DNA from: Mucilaginibacter aquaedulcis
Lineage (GTDB): Bacteria > Bacteroidota > Bacteroidia > Sphingobacteriales > Sphingobacteriaceae
Assembly (NCBI RefSeq): GCF_030409325.1
Contig: NZ_JAUFPR010000001.1
Coordinates: 496,001 to 560,000 of the forward strand
DNA: 64,000 nucleotides
Direction: 5' to 3'
The translations under genes and the position numbers were made by a program. Positions within the stretch are counted from its first letter, which is position 1. Every line of letters begins with the position of its first letter. This document shows positions 44,868-53,038 of this stretch, piece after piece. The notes beneath the pieces were generated by a model. It made no database searches, had not been told where the DNA came from, and worked only from the letters and a program-made list of their open reading frames with translations.

Positions 44868-45749
44868 CTATCGTTCTACAATTTCATAGTTACGGTATTC
44901 GCCAATGCGCCAGCCGGTAAGCTGCTCTACCCTTTGCAAAAATTTGCGCCTGAAGGTCATGTTTTTCCGCAATGCCTTGGTGCTGAAGTCAATTTTCCAG
45001 TTGGTGGCGGCTATGCGTTTTTGCATAGGCGCTGGGTGCGTGCTTGTAAAGTGCACCAGTTTATCAGCATTCCCGTAATCAAACTCATAGGTTTCGGGTA
45101 AGTTTTGCTCCATCCAGGCGTCATCATGGTAAAATTTGTTAAAATTGCGCACCTTATTGTTGAGCCCCTGCGGCGGTTTGGCCCAGCCGTAATGGTATAT
45201 GTATGCATCAATCAGCTTAACTTTTATTTTACGGTCATCAAGTCTGAAACCCTGCGCATCGCGGTAAGCTTTGATGCCTTTAATATTTTTAAGCAGGCGG
45301 ATCTCCCGGCGGTACCAGCGCCTCGAATCGCCATAGAAATCGTAAGAACCATAAAAGTGCAGGTATTTAAATAACAGGCCTTCAATATTGGGTTTATGTA
45401 AAGCCTGCTCCATCTCTTTTTTAATAAGCGGATGATATTTTTCATGCACGGCTTCATCGCCCTGAATGTAAAAGGCCCAGTCGCTATCCGGCGATATGGC
45501 ATCAAATGCCTTATCCGTTTCCACCGCGAAAACCCGGCCGCCATCTTTCAATGAATCGTCCCAGACAGAATCAATGATCTTGATTTTTGGCGAACCGATG
45601 GCTTCGATAAGCTCCCGCGTACCATCGTCAGAGTTACCGGCCATCACTATAAATTCATCACAAAGCGGTAAAATAGAAGTTATGGCCTCAACAACAGGGT
45701 AATCGTTTTTAACGGCGTTTCTGATAAAGGTAAATCCGGATACTTTCAT
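44868..45749 (-). CDS. Glycosyltransferase family 2
   Basis: 293-residue GT-A-fold glycosyltransferase, cytoplasmic or membrane-associated. FTFIRNAVKNDYPVVEAITS at the N-terminus, CDEFIVMAGNSDDGTRELIE near 32-50 and WAFYIQGDEAVHE near 92 (a GDE in place of the usual DxD) place it in the GT2 group seen in Bacteroidota surface-glycan genes. Donor and acceptor unknown. The ATG at 45749 is used because it begins the conserved domain; the longer frame adds 30 unrelated residues. Confidence 0.88.
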   Translation of the reverse strand: MKVSGFTFIRNAVKNDYPVVEAITSILPLCDEFIVMAGNSDDGTRELIEAIGSPKIKIIDSVWDDSLKDGGRVFAVETDKAFDAISPDSDWAFYIQGDEAVHEKYHPLIKKEMEQALHKPNIEGLLFKYLHFYGSYDFYGDSRRWYRREIRLLKNIKGIKAYRDAQGFRLDDRKIKVKLIDAYIYHYGWAKPPQGLNNKVRNFNKFYHDDAWMEQNLPETYEFDYGNADKLVHFTSTHPAPMQKRIAATNWKIDFSTKALRKNMTFRRKFLQRVEQLTGWRIGEYRNYEIVER

Positions 45750-45754
45750 TAAGC

Positions 45755-45787
45755 CAAAGGTATTTAATTTGTACAAACCCCATTCAA
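45755..45787 (-). promoter_or_regulatory. Promoter of the glycosyltransferase gene (-7 TACCTTTG, -33 TTG)
   Basis: Minus strand: TTG at 45787-45785, a 22-nt spacer, then TACCTTTG at 45762-45755, ending 5 nt before the ATG at 45749. Same spacing as the nuoA promoter. Confidence 0.45.
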
Positions 45788-45989
45788 TGATTTGTGCATT
45801 AAGCCTATACTTATCGCCGTAAATTATTACTTTTAGCACAACATGAAATGCTCACTGAAAATTCATGGCTCTTTGCAACCTTTATTTCCATATTTTTCGT
45901 AAAACGTTAAATATAAGCCACTACTCATCAAACCGCTATTAATTAACTATTATATATAATCCCAACACCTTACCCCTACTTTTTCAAAC

Positions 45990-46838
45990 ATGGATATCAT
46001 CAGAAGAGACAACATTACCTACGACGAATTTATGGAAGAGCATTATAAACCCGGCGTTCCGCTGGTTTTTACTAATGCCGCCAAGGTTTGGAAAGCCAAT
46101 GGCCTGTTTACTCCCGATTGGTTCAGGAAAAATTACCCCGACCGCAAAACTGATTGCCGTGGTAATACCTATACCATGAAACAGGTAATGGATATGGTTG
46201 AGGCCGCCACGGTGGATGCTCCGGCTCCATATCCTATCATATTTGATATACCATCAACACTGCCCGAGATATTGCCGCTGATAGAGCCGCTTGATTTGAA
46301 CTATGCATCGCCCAACTGGCTTACAAACAAAATGTTTCAGCTTGGTAAATGGGGCTATGCTACCGAAATGTTTGTTGGAGGCCCCGGAGGCCAGTTCCCA
46401 TACATGCATATTGATTATTATCACCTGAATGCCTGGATAACCCAACTTTACGGCGAAAAGCGCTTTACTGTTTTCCCACGCGGACAAGAGCACATGCTTT
46501 ACCCGCTGCCTGATCATCCATGGCGCTCAGAAGTAAATATCTTAGATCCTGATTACGAAAAATATCCGCTTTTTAAAGACGCAACTCCTATACATTTTGT
46601 AGTTGGCCCCGGCGAAACGTTGTTTATACCTTTTGGTACCTGGCATACGGCCCATTCGCTTACACCAACCATATCTATAGCATTTGATACCCTTAACAGA
46701 AAAAACCATAAAGACTTTATGAAAGATGTTTGGGCCTTTAAAAGCCGCGACAGTAAACTGAAGGCCATAGCCATGTACAGCTATGCAGCTGTAGCTACAC
46801 AGGCATCAAAAATAGGCGATGCTTTGAGGGGGAAATAA
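45990..46838 (+). CDS. Cupin_8 (JmjC-like) Fe(II)/2-oxoglutarate-type oxygenase
   Basis: 282-residue protein of the cupin_8/JmjC-like family. The metal site HxD lies in PYMHIDYYHLNAW (His132/Asp134 region), and the distal His in FGTWHTAHSLTPTISIAFD near 213. YGEKRFTVFPRGQ and PGETLFIPFG are other family blocks. Relatives hydroxylate proteins or tRNA using Fe(II), oxygen and 2-oxoglutarate, but the target here is unknown. Single gene followed by a terminator. Confidence 0.87.
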   Translation: MDIIRRDNITYDEFMEEHYKPGVPLVFTNAAKVWKANGLFTPDWFRKNYPDRKTDCRGNTYTMKQVMDMVEAATVDAPAPYPIIFDIPSTLPEILPLIEPLDLNYASPNWLTNKMFQLGKWGYATEMFVGGPGGQFPYMHIDYYHLNAWITQLYGEKRFTVFPRGQEHMLYPLPDHPWRSEVNILDPDYEKYPLFKDATPIHFVVGPGETLFIPFGTWHTAHSLTPTISIAFDTLNRKNHKDFMKDVWAFKSRDSKLKAIAMYSYAAVATQASKIGDALRGK

Positions 46839-46865
46839 ATTATCTGTCATTGCTGCATTTGTTTA

Positions 46866-46906
46866 CCCTTCTTTTCGGTTTAGCCGAAAAGAAGGGATTT
46901 TTTTTT
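46866..46906 (+). terminator. Terminator after the cupin gene
   Basis: A perfect 13-bp stem (CCCTTCTTTTCGG at 46866-46878, partner 46884-46896) is followed by A and nine T. Confidence 0.88.
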
Positions 46907-46918
46907 GATTAACGCCGC

Positions 46919-47095
46919 AATCATGGAAATTGCGTGTTACGCAAACGACTCACCCGGTCTACGCTTCGCTGGACCACCCTCTCTTCAGCTTCGCTGGAAA
47001 GAGGGCTTAAGAAAAATGAAACAAAAAGTAAAATCCCCCTCTTTGCGGCGAAGCCGGAGAAAGGGGCGACAAGCGCAGCGATGTCGGGGTGAGTA
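46919..47095. repeat. Dispersed palindromic repeat, copy 2 (uninterrupted)
   Basis: Same family as 19659-19922: starts AATCATGGAAATTGCG, contains CACCCGGTCTACGCTTCGCT and ends GATGTCGGGGTGAGT. A short spacer takes the place of the nested 93-bp palindrome. It ends about 95 bp upstream of nuoD. Confidence 0.75.
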
Positions 47096-47188
47096 AAGAC
47101 TACAATTTTTATAGATTTTTACACCAATTTGGCCCGATAAAACAAAAAAATGTTGATTTTTGACACCTACTAAAAACAGCATACAACA

Positions 47189-48391
47189 TTGGTTATCACA
47201 AATTCTAAATACGAGCAGGCGCTTATTAACTACAATAAAAAAATCGCTGATGCCAGCGTGGAGGATATGGTACTCAATATGGGTCCGCAGCACCCCTCTA
47301 CCCACGGCGTTTTACGTTTGGAACTGATAACAGATGGCGAAATTGTGAAGGAGGTTATCCCCCACCTGGGTTACCTGCACCGCTGTTTTGAAAAACACGC
47401 AGAATCATTAACCTACCAACAAACCATCCCCTTTACCGACAGGATGGACTACCTGGCCTCTATGAACAATAGCCACGCCTTTGTTATGGGGGTTGAGCGT
47501 ATGATGGGTATTGACAAGGATATCCCTAAGCGGATAGAGTACATTCGCGTGTTGGTTTGCGAACTTAACCGCATAGCATCGCACCTGATAGCTATTGGTA
47601 CCTACGGTATTGATATTGGTGCTTTTACCCCCTTTTTATGGTGCTTTAGAGATCGTGAACACATCATGGGCCTGCTGGAGTGGGCCTCGGGCTCGCGAAT
47701 GCTGTATAACTATATTTGGGTTGGCGGTTTATTTTACGATTTGCCGGTGGGTTTTGAGGAGCGCTGCCGCGATTTTGTGGAATATTTTAAACCCAAAATG
47801 GTAGAGCTTAACCAACTGCTTACCGATAACCAGGTATTTATATCGCGCACGGCCAATGTAGGTGTGCTGCCGCTTGATGTGGCCATAAACTACGGCTGCT
47901 CGGGCCCTATGCTGCGTGCTTCTGGCCTCAAGTGGGATCTGCGTCGTATAGATAACTACTCGGCCTACCCTGAGCTTGATTTTGAGATTCCCGTTGGTCA
48001 GGGCCTTATGGGTACCTTAGGCGATTGCTGGGACCGCTACAAAGTACGTGTTGATGAAATTGAACAATCATTAAGAATGGTAGAACAATGTCTTGACCGC
48101 CTGCAAAAGGAGCTTAAACGCACACCCGATTTTGATCCGCGTGCCAAAATGCCACGTAAAACCATTCCAAAAGCGCAGGATTATTACGTGCGTTGCGAGG
48201 GAGCCAAAGGCGAACTCGGTTTTTACTTTATGGCCGATGGAAAATCGGAGATACCTACACGCGTAAAATCGCGCGGCCCAAGTTTTAACAACCTCTCCGT
48301 ACTACCCGAAATTTCCAAAGGTGTACTCATTGCCGATCTGATTGCCATTGTAGGCTCTATTGATTTTGTTTTGGGAGAGGTGGATAGATAG
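47189..48391 (+). CDS. nuoD: NADH-quinone oxidoreductase subunit D
   Basis: 400-residue 49-kDa-type subunit of complex I that helps form the quinone site. [18 protein letters not shown] near 30-47 (quinone-site His), [31 protein letters not shown] and the closing [16 protein letters not shown] are diagnostic. The start is TTG at 47189: the frame has a stop five codons earlier, and the first ATG (residue 27) would cut into the domain. It stands alone; the next complex I genes are not within the window. Confidence 0.94.
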   Translation: MVITNSKYEQALINYNKKIADASVEDMVLNMGPQHPSTHGVLRLELITDGEIVKEVIPHLGYLHRCFEKHAESLTYQQTIPFTDRMDYLASMNNSHAFVMGVERMMGIDKDIPKRIEYIRVLVCELNRIASHLIAIGTYGIDIGAFTPFLWCFRDREHIMGLLEWASGSRMLYNYIWVGGLFYDLPVGFEERCRDFVEYFKPKMVELNQLLTDNQVFISRTANVGVLPLDVAINYGCSGPMLRASGLKWDLRRIDNYSAYPELDFEIPVGQGLMGTLGDCWDRYKVRVDEIEQSLRMVEQCLDRLQKELKRTPDFDPRAKMPRKTIPKAQDYYVRCEGAKGELGFYFMADGKSEIPTRVKSRGPSFNNLSVLPEISKGVLIADLIAIVGSIDFVLGEVDR

Positions 48392-48406
48392 ATCAGGAGG
48401 ATGATG

Positions 48407-48924
48407 TAGTGAGCTTGCAAGGCGAAGTCCCGCTCTTGGCCGCGGGAGGGCCTTTACTTTTTTCTTGATAAAAAAGTAATCAAAAAATCAAGACAAAAAA
48501 AGCTTTTACCCACAGGCAAAACTCCCGGCCCGCTTTTTTGTCAGGCATTTACCCGCATTGTTGATCATTTCACCCTTGTCATCCTGAACGTTTCTTCTTT
48601 TATTTTAAATTCTATTCATTCTTCAATTCAATAAATTTTGTTCTCTTCCCCATTCAGCAGATCAGCTTCGGGTGAAAAGCAGGCAGAACATGTTGGCCTG
48701 TGCGACTGGGAGGGGCATTAGCAAACCTTGCCGAAGCAGGGGCGCTGAGCGAACGAAGTGGCGGTAAGGTTTAGCAGCCCGTGGTTCTGACTGCTTTGCG
48801 GGGTAAAGGCTTTGTGCGGTAAAGAAGCCTTTCTGCTGAAAGCCTTTTTGGTTACTTTTGTGGCGACAAAAGTAACTGGGCCCTCCCGCGGCCAAGAGCG
48901 GGACTTCGCCATGCAAGGCCACTA
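48407..48924. mobile_element. 518-bp non-coding element with 46-bp terminal inverted repeats (MITE-like)
   Basis: The ends 48407-48452 and 48879-48924 are inverted copies with 3 mismatches in 46 bp; their shared core is GGCGAAGTCCCGCTCTTGGC plus CGCGGGAGGGCC. Both ends continue into TTACTTTT. The inside is non-coding and contains inner inverted pieces (TTACTTTTTTCTTGATAAAA with AAGTAATC; CTTTACCGC-like blocks). Short frames within it look accidental. No clear target-site duplication. Confidence 0.65.
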
Positions 48925-48956
48925 TGCTAAGTTAATAGAGATCTACTTCATCCAAA

Positions 48957-48987
48957 ACAAAAAAAGAGACACCTTTCGGTATCTCCT
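48957..48987 (-). terminator. Terminator of the sigma factor/protease operon
   Basis: Minus strand: GAGATACC, loop GAAA, GGTGTCTC, then seven T; 33 bp past the protease stop. Confidence 0.85.
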
Positions 48988-49019
48988 TTTCAATTATTAA
49001 TTTTTATGGGTTGGGCAAA

Positions 49020-50129
49020 TTACTGGTTGTAAACTTTAACCATGAAAACATAGTTTTTAAGTTTCTTTAATTGTTGCGGACGGCTTAAGCCTGCCAGCGT
49101 GTTCTTGCTATTTAATGTTAATGATTTGGTTAGTGAATCGGAAGGGATATTTTGTATCGCCTTTAACAAATAGCTTGATTTTACCGCGAAGGCAGCTCCT
49201 GCAACCTGCGTTTGTTTTCCGTTGATGATACCGATCACATTACCTTTATCATCAAGCAGCGGACCGCCGCTGTTGCCCGGATTAACCGGTATGGATACCT
49301 GGTATTCGGTGGTATCGCCCTGGTACCCTGTTGCTGATGTTAACGCGCCCGGACCAAAAACCACTTCGCCACCCGGATAGCCGAATGTAAACACATTCTC
49401 GCCCAGGTCAGTTGATGATTTTTTGAAGTTATACGGAACGGCTCCTAAGTTTTTAAAGGTAGAATCGTTAATTTCCAGTATGGCTATATCATTTTGCGGC
49501 TCGGTGTATATCACCTTGCTGTGAAACGATTCGCCCATGGCATTTTGTACGTATACCGAATCAGCATCCTTAATTACATGGTAATTGGTAACAATATACC
49601 CGTTTGATGAAAGCGCGAAGCCTGTACCCCTGAAATTACCAGGGTTTGATGGTTTTGGTCTGGTAGCCTTGGCATTAATTAGGCTTGTATTAACCGTTTT
49701 TTTAAGCTGATCATTTGATACCTTGATCCTGTTTACCTCATCCCTCAGTTCAACAAACCGCGAATCATGACTGTTAAGCTTGCCTGTAAAAAACAGGGTG
49801 CTTAATATGGCAAATATGGCAATAGAAGCCGCTACCGATATTTTTGAATGATGGTGCCTCCACAACTGCACAATCCAGGCAGGGTGTATAGTTACTTCTT
49901 CTTTTAAAGCGTGTACATCAATTTCATCATGAATAGCGTCAAGGCGTTTTTGTAACTCCAGGCGCTCGCCATATTGCTTCAGCAAACCAATAAACTGTTT
50001 GTGCTCGGTTACCCGGCTATCAACAGCTGCATCATTTTTGCGGAGCAATTCAAACTCGATACGCTCGTCATGACTCATCTCGTCATTGAGGTAGCGTTCA
50101 ATTAATTCCGTAAGTTGGTTATCGCTCAT
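49020..50129 (-). CDS. Membrane-anchored trypsin-like protease with anti-sigma-like N-terminus
   Basis: 369-residue protein. Residues 1-95 are cytoplasmic and open like Bacteroidota anti-sigma factors (LIERYLNDEMSHDERIEFEL). One membrane helix spans about 97-116, and a coiled-coil-like linker about 123-147. The exported part (about 165-369) is a trypsin-like HtrA-type domain with His184 (VTNYHVI), Asp214 (NDIAILEI) and Ser287 (NPGNSGGPL). There is no PDZ domain. It lies 19 bp after the ECF sigma gene, so it probably holds the sigma factor at the membrane. Whether its protease activity controls that release is inference. Confidence 0.85.
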   Translation of the reverse strand: MSDNQLTELIERYLNDEMSHDERIEFELLRKNDAAVDSRVTEHKQFIGLLKQYGERLELQKRLDAIHDEIDVHALKEEVTIHPAWIVQLWRHHHSKISVAASIAIFAILSTLFFTGKLNSHDSRFVELRDEVNRIKVSNDQLKKTVNTSLINAKATRPKPSNPGNFRGTGFALSSNGYIVTNYHVIKDADSVYVQNAMGESFHSKVIYTEPQNDIAILEINDSTFKNLGAVPYNFKKSSTDLGENVFTFGYPGGEVVFGPGALTSATGYQGDTTEYQVSIPVNPGNSGGPLLDDKGNVIGIINGKQTQVAGAAFAVKSSYLLKAIQNIPSDSLTKSLTLNSKNTLAGLSRPQQLKKLKNYVFMVKVYNQ

Positions 50130-50148
50130 CTCTTTTTCACTCCTTTTA

Positions 50149-50715
50149 TTATTGCTGAAAAAATAGTTTTTTCAGCCTTTGCAGGCATTTATATTTTTGC
50201 GTTTTGGCATTATCGGCATTGGTATAACCAAAACGTTCGCAGATATCCTGCATTGATCTGTTATGTATATAAAAATCTTCCATAATGGTTTTGCAGGGTT
50301 CGCCTAATAACTGGAGCGCATTTTCCATCTTATCAAACTGTATATCCCGTTCATTATGGTTGTCAACCTCATCATCAACAGGTAAGTACTCTTCAAAATC
50401 CCTGATATCGCCCCCGTACCTGTTCATCTGGCTTAGCCTTTTGAGCCAAAGCCTGCGGCAAACCGAATAAATGTAAGTTTTTAGCTTACTGCTTAACTCA
50501 AACTGGCCCGATTTAACCTTATTATAAAGAACTATGATCGCTTCCTGGTAAATATCCTTGGCATCATCCTCATTCCCGTTGTTATTGATAATTAACTGTA
50601 ACACCATCGGAAAATAGGTGGTATATAATTTTTTTAATACAATTTCCGAATTGTTAAGTATACCAAGAACTATCTCGCTATCTGTTGGCGCCGAAGCTTT
50701 TAACTCTTTATTCAC
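50149..50715 (-). CDS. ECF-type RNA polymerase sigma factor
   Basis: 188-residue sigma-70 family factor with only regions 2 and 4. Region 2 includes DAKDIYQEAIIVLYNKVKSG (about 52-71) and LSSKLKTYIYSVCRRLWLKR. Region 4 covers about 132-188 with LLGEPCKTIMEDFYIHNRSM and the HTH near DICERFGYTNADNAKTQKYK. The start is GTG at 50715, because a TAA lies five codons upstream in frame and no ATG precedes region 2. First gene of the operon with the protease. Confidence 0.92.
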   Translation of the reverse strand: MNKELKASAPTDSEIVLGILNNSEIVLKKLYTTYFPMVLQLIINNNGNEDDAKDIYQEAIIVLYNKVKSGQFELSSKLKTYIYSVCRRLWLKRLSQMNRYGGDIRDFEEYLPVDDEVDNHNERDIQFDKMENALQLLGEPCKTIMEDFYIHNRSMQDICERFGYTNADNAKTQKYKCLQRLKKLFFQQ

Positions 50716-51059
50716 TCTTAATACTATTTATACGAAATTGTAACCCATTAATAAAAAAAATAATTTAGCTGCCTAAATTATCCCTCTCCGGCCTGTGTGC
50801 AATACGCAATAACAATTATACATTATAATTATTAAGTTGCCATTTTTTATACTGCAAACCAATAAGGCTACCCCTTGTTTTAACGGGGCCGCAAATCTGC
50901 AACAAAAAGCCGGTTTCAAAAAACATTCCGCACAGCTATAAAGACTACATTACCTATAGAAATTTAAAAAAAGTTTTTTTTCGTGGGTTACCTTTTCACT
51001 TATGCCGTATTAAGACATGAAAACGATCACAAAACAATAAAAATTTTAAAATTTACAAA
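50716..51059. other. Divergent promoter region, sigma operon and lipoprotein gene
   Basis: 344 bp without a gene. It holds the segment TGGGTTACCTTTT (50984-50996) behind an A/T tract, which recurs upstream of the second lipoprotein gene (51391-51403). No other signal recognised. Confidence 0.45.
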
Positions 51060-51278
51060 ATGAAAAATTCATTCAAAACCGGCTTATTAGCTTTAGTTAT
51101 TGCTATTTCTTTCTCTGCTTGCGGTGGTGCTGCAAAATCTGGTGCTGCTGATTCAACTAAAGTTGATTCTGCTAAAGTTGATTCTGCTAAAACTGATTCA
51201 GCTACTAAAGTTGATTCTACTGCTAAATCTGGTGCTGCTGCTGTTGATTCAGTTAAAAAAGACACAACTAAAAAATAA
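51060..51278 (+). CDS. Small Asp/Ser/Lys-repeat lipoprotein (copy 1)
   Basis: 72-residue lipoprotein. Signal MKNSFKTGLLALVIAISFSAC with Cys21 as acylation site. The mature part is a low-complexity DSxKV repeat (ADSTKVDSAKVDSAKTDS, then KVDSTAKSG and VDSVKKDTTKK). It is highly charged and probably unfolded or helical on the membrane surface. Function unknown. It is a tandem paralogue of the gene at 51456. Confidence 0.75.
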   Translation: MKNSFKTGLLALVIAISFSACGGAAKSGAADSTKVDSAKVDSAKTDSATKVDSTAKSGAAAVDSVKKDTTKK

Positions 51279-51357
51279 TTGCTACGCATAGTAAAATGCC
51301 GTTAAACATATAGTTTTAATGGCTTTTTATTGATTTTTTAGTTATTTGTTAATTTAT

Positions 51358-51405
51358 AAAGGGTAACCCTTAAATTTTTTTAAAAGTTTATGGGTTACCT
51401 TTTGT
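51358..51405 (+). terminator. Hairpin between the two lipoprotein genes
   Basis: AAAGGGTAACCC (51358-51369) pairs with GGGTTACCTTT (51392-51402) around an AT-rich loop and is followed by a T-rich tail. It may end the first gene's transcript, but it also contains the repeated TGGGTTACCTTTT element. Confidence 0.4.
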
Positions 51406-51455
51406 TGTTTATGGTATTAACAATAAACTATTAAATCACTTATTAAAAATCAAAC

Positions 51456-51668
51456 ATGAAAAATTCATTCAAACTTGGCTTTTTAGCCTTAGCTATCGCT
51501 ACTTCATTTGCAGCTTGTAAAGGTAACTCTTCTGCTTCTAACGCAGATTCAGCTAAAATGGATTCAGCTAAAATGGACTCAGCTAAAATGGATACTGCTT
51601 CTAAAATGGGTGCTGCTGTTGATTCTGCTAAAGCTGATTCAGCTAAAGCCGACACTACTAAAAAGTAA
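51456..51668 (+). CDS. Small Asp/Ser/Lys-repeat lipoprotein (copy 2)
   Basis: 70-residue paralogue of the preceding gene: MKNSFKLGFLALAIATSFAAC (Cys21 acylated), then repeated DSAKMDSAKMDSAKMD and a terminal DSAKADTTKK. Upstream sequence is shared with copy 1, so gene and control region were duplicated together. Function unknown. Confidence 0.75.
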   Translation: MKNSFKLGFLALAIATSFAACKGNSSASNADSAKMDSAKMDSAKMDTASKMGAAVDSAKADSAKADTTKK

Positions 51669-51686
51669 TCTTACTATTATTAGTAA

Positions 51687-51726
51687 TAAAAAAAACGTTC
51701 TGGTTTTTCCGGAACGTTTTTTTTTG
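51687..51726 (+). terminator. Terminator after the second lipoprotein gene
   Basis: Stem ACGTTCTGG (51695-51703) with CCGGAACGT (51709-51717), one wobble, flanked by A8 and T9. Confidence 0.88.
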
Positions 51727-51790
51727 CCTTTAATTTCTTGGTCAAAACAATTTGTGCTGATATCGCTTAATGTGATAAGTTACATCTTAT

Positions 51791-52234
51791 ATGAAATACT
51801 CTGACTGGAAATCACTAAACGAAACGGAACGCAAAGCCGCCGGCTGGCACCGCCACCCTCACATTAAAACCTTTACCTTATTTACCATTGCCTTTGCAGT
51901 GGTGCTCATTATCGTGATCTTCGGTATCAGCAAAAATACTACCGTACACCTTAACCGCAAGCCCACACCGCAGGAGGCCTTTAACATAGCAAAGGTTTTT
52001 GTGAAGGAAAAACTAAAACAGCCCACAACCGCGGTATTTCCCGATCATAGTTTTAAACCAGCTATTGATACTGCCCAAAACAGTTACCAACTACAATCAA
52101 CCGTGAAAGCCATAAACGCGAGTGGCAAAATGGAAAACAGCGACTGGGTGATCAGCATGCATTACACCGGTGGCGATTGGTCTGAAAAAACCAGCTGGCA
52201 GGTAGAGTCAGTAAACATGTCACCAAAAAATTAA
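51791..52234 (+). CDS. Single-pass membrane protein, hypothetical
   Basis: 147-residue protein: a short cytoplasmic N-terminus (DWKSLNETERKAAGWHRHPH), one membrane helix (about 27-48), and an outside domain with EAFNIAKVFVKEKLKQPTTA and a beta-rich end (SDWVISMHYTGGDWSEKTSW). The pattern of a helix, a proline and then strands resembles small conserved domains of unknown function. Convergent with the next gene. Confidence 0.65.
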   Translation: MKYSDWKSLNETERKAAGWHRHPHIKTFTLFTIAFAVVLIIVIFGISKNTTVHLNRKPTPQEAFNIAKVFVKEKLKQPTTAVFPDHSFKPAIDTAQNSYQLQSTVKAINASGKMENSDWVISMHYTGGDWSEKTSWQVESVNMSPKN

Positions 52235-52251
52235 CAACTATATTATAAAAC

Positions 52252-52290
52252 AAACAAGGGCGGCTGTAAACAGCCACCCTTGTTTGTTTT
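52252..52290. terminator. Bidirectional terminator between convergent genes
   Basis: 15-bp stem AAACAAGGGCGGCTG / CAGCCACCCTTGTTT with a TAAA loop. One C-A mismatch on the plus strand becomes a G-U pair on the minus strand, so minus-strand use is slightly favoured. Confidence 0.8.
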
Positions 52291-52304
52291 AAGGCAAATT
52301 TATT

Positions 52305-52766
52305 TTATTGAACGCCGTCGCGCAGTGCTTTTATTTCATCATGCGCGTCAAGCAATTCGCTTTGCTGCCTCGTAATGATCTGCCGCAAGTAAGCAGGTAC
52401 ATATTCTTCTTCCAGCGCCTCTTTATAGGCTTTAAGTATGGCATCTTCACCAAACTCGCACTCCTCTAATATATCATGAGCATCGTGCGAGGTAAAGGCT
52501 GCTTTTACATCAAGCCAGGCCCGGTGTATTTTACCGCTTGTGGTTGTTCCTGTTTCAATATCTTTACCCAATACCTCAATCTCGGTACCCAGTTCAAGTT
52601 TGTACCGGTGACTATCACCAATTAAAGTAGTAAATAGCGATTTAAGGTCTGTACTATTACTATCATCCTTTAAATCTTTTATAGCTCGCTCATACCCTTC
52701 AACCCTGTCATTATTGATCTGAACAAGGTCGTTTAGTACCTCTGCTGTTGCTTGTGTATTTTCCAT
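52305..52766 (-). CDS. PA2169-type four-helix-bundle protein (DUF2383)
   Basis: 153-residue ferritin-like helical protein of the DUF2383/PA2169 family. EVLNDLVQINNDRVEGYERAI at the start, FTTLIGDSHRYKLELGTEI in the second helix, ILEECEFGEDAILKAYKEAL in the third and LRQIITRQQSELLDAHDEIK in the last match the family. Often found near stress genes; the molecular role is unknown. Confidence 0.88.
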   Translation of the reverse strand: MENTQATAEVLNDLVQINNDRVEGYERAIKDLKDDSNSTDLKSLFTTLIGDSHRYKLELGTEIEVLGKDIETGTTTSGKIHRAWLDVKAAFTSHDAHDILEECEFGEDAILKAYKEALEEEYVPAYLRQIITRQQSELLDAHDEIKALRDGVQ

Positions 52767-52867
52767 AGCTGTATGATTTTATACAAAGAGCAACAGCCTC
52801 GATACCGAATTGTTTAATTTAAAATATAAAAATTATCTTATTTATAAATTTAAAGTCAAACAACTTA

Positions 52868-53038
52868 TTATTTACCTCTAAACATGGAGATGATCCAGAT
52901 GATAAGTAGTATAACAACAATAACAGATATAATGCCTACCGCGGCACCAGCTTTAAATATACCGGTGATAACGGAGCAACCGCTCAATGTGAACATAAAC
53001 AAAGCAAAGGCGATCAATAACAGATGTAATTTTTTCAT
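52868..53038 (-). CDS. Small lipoprotein with one membrane helix
   Basis: 56-residue gene found by eye. MKKLHLLLIAFALFMFTLSGC is a lipoprotein signal with Cys21. Then SVITGIFKAGAAVGIISVIV leads into a membrane helix (about 34-52) ending MFRGK. The pattern SC.V..GIFKAG..VGI...V is widespread among tiny Bacteroidota lipoproteins. Role unknown. Same strand as the DUF2383 gene and 102 bp upstream of it. Confidence 0.75.
   Translation of the reverse strand: MKKLHLLLIAFALFMFTLSGCSVITGIFKAGAAVGIISVIVVILLIIWIISMFRGK

Noticed and set aside
48662-48922. Short minus-strand frames inside the 518-bp element
   Set aside because: Different frames over the same inverted-repeat DNA, Pro/Ser-rich, without motifs; typical chance frames.
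51100-51291. Leu-rich frame overlapping the first DSAK lipoprotein
   Set aside because: Shadow of the repetitive coding frame; the lipoprotein frame has the signal peptide and lipobox.
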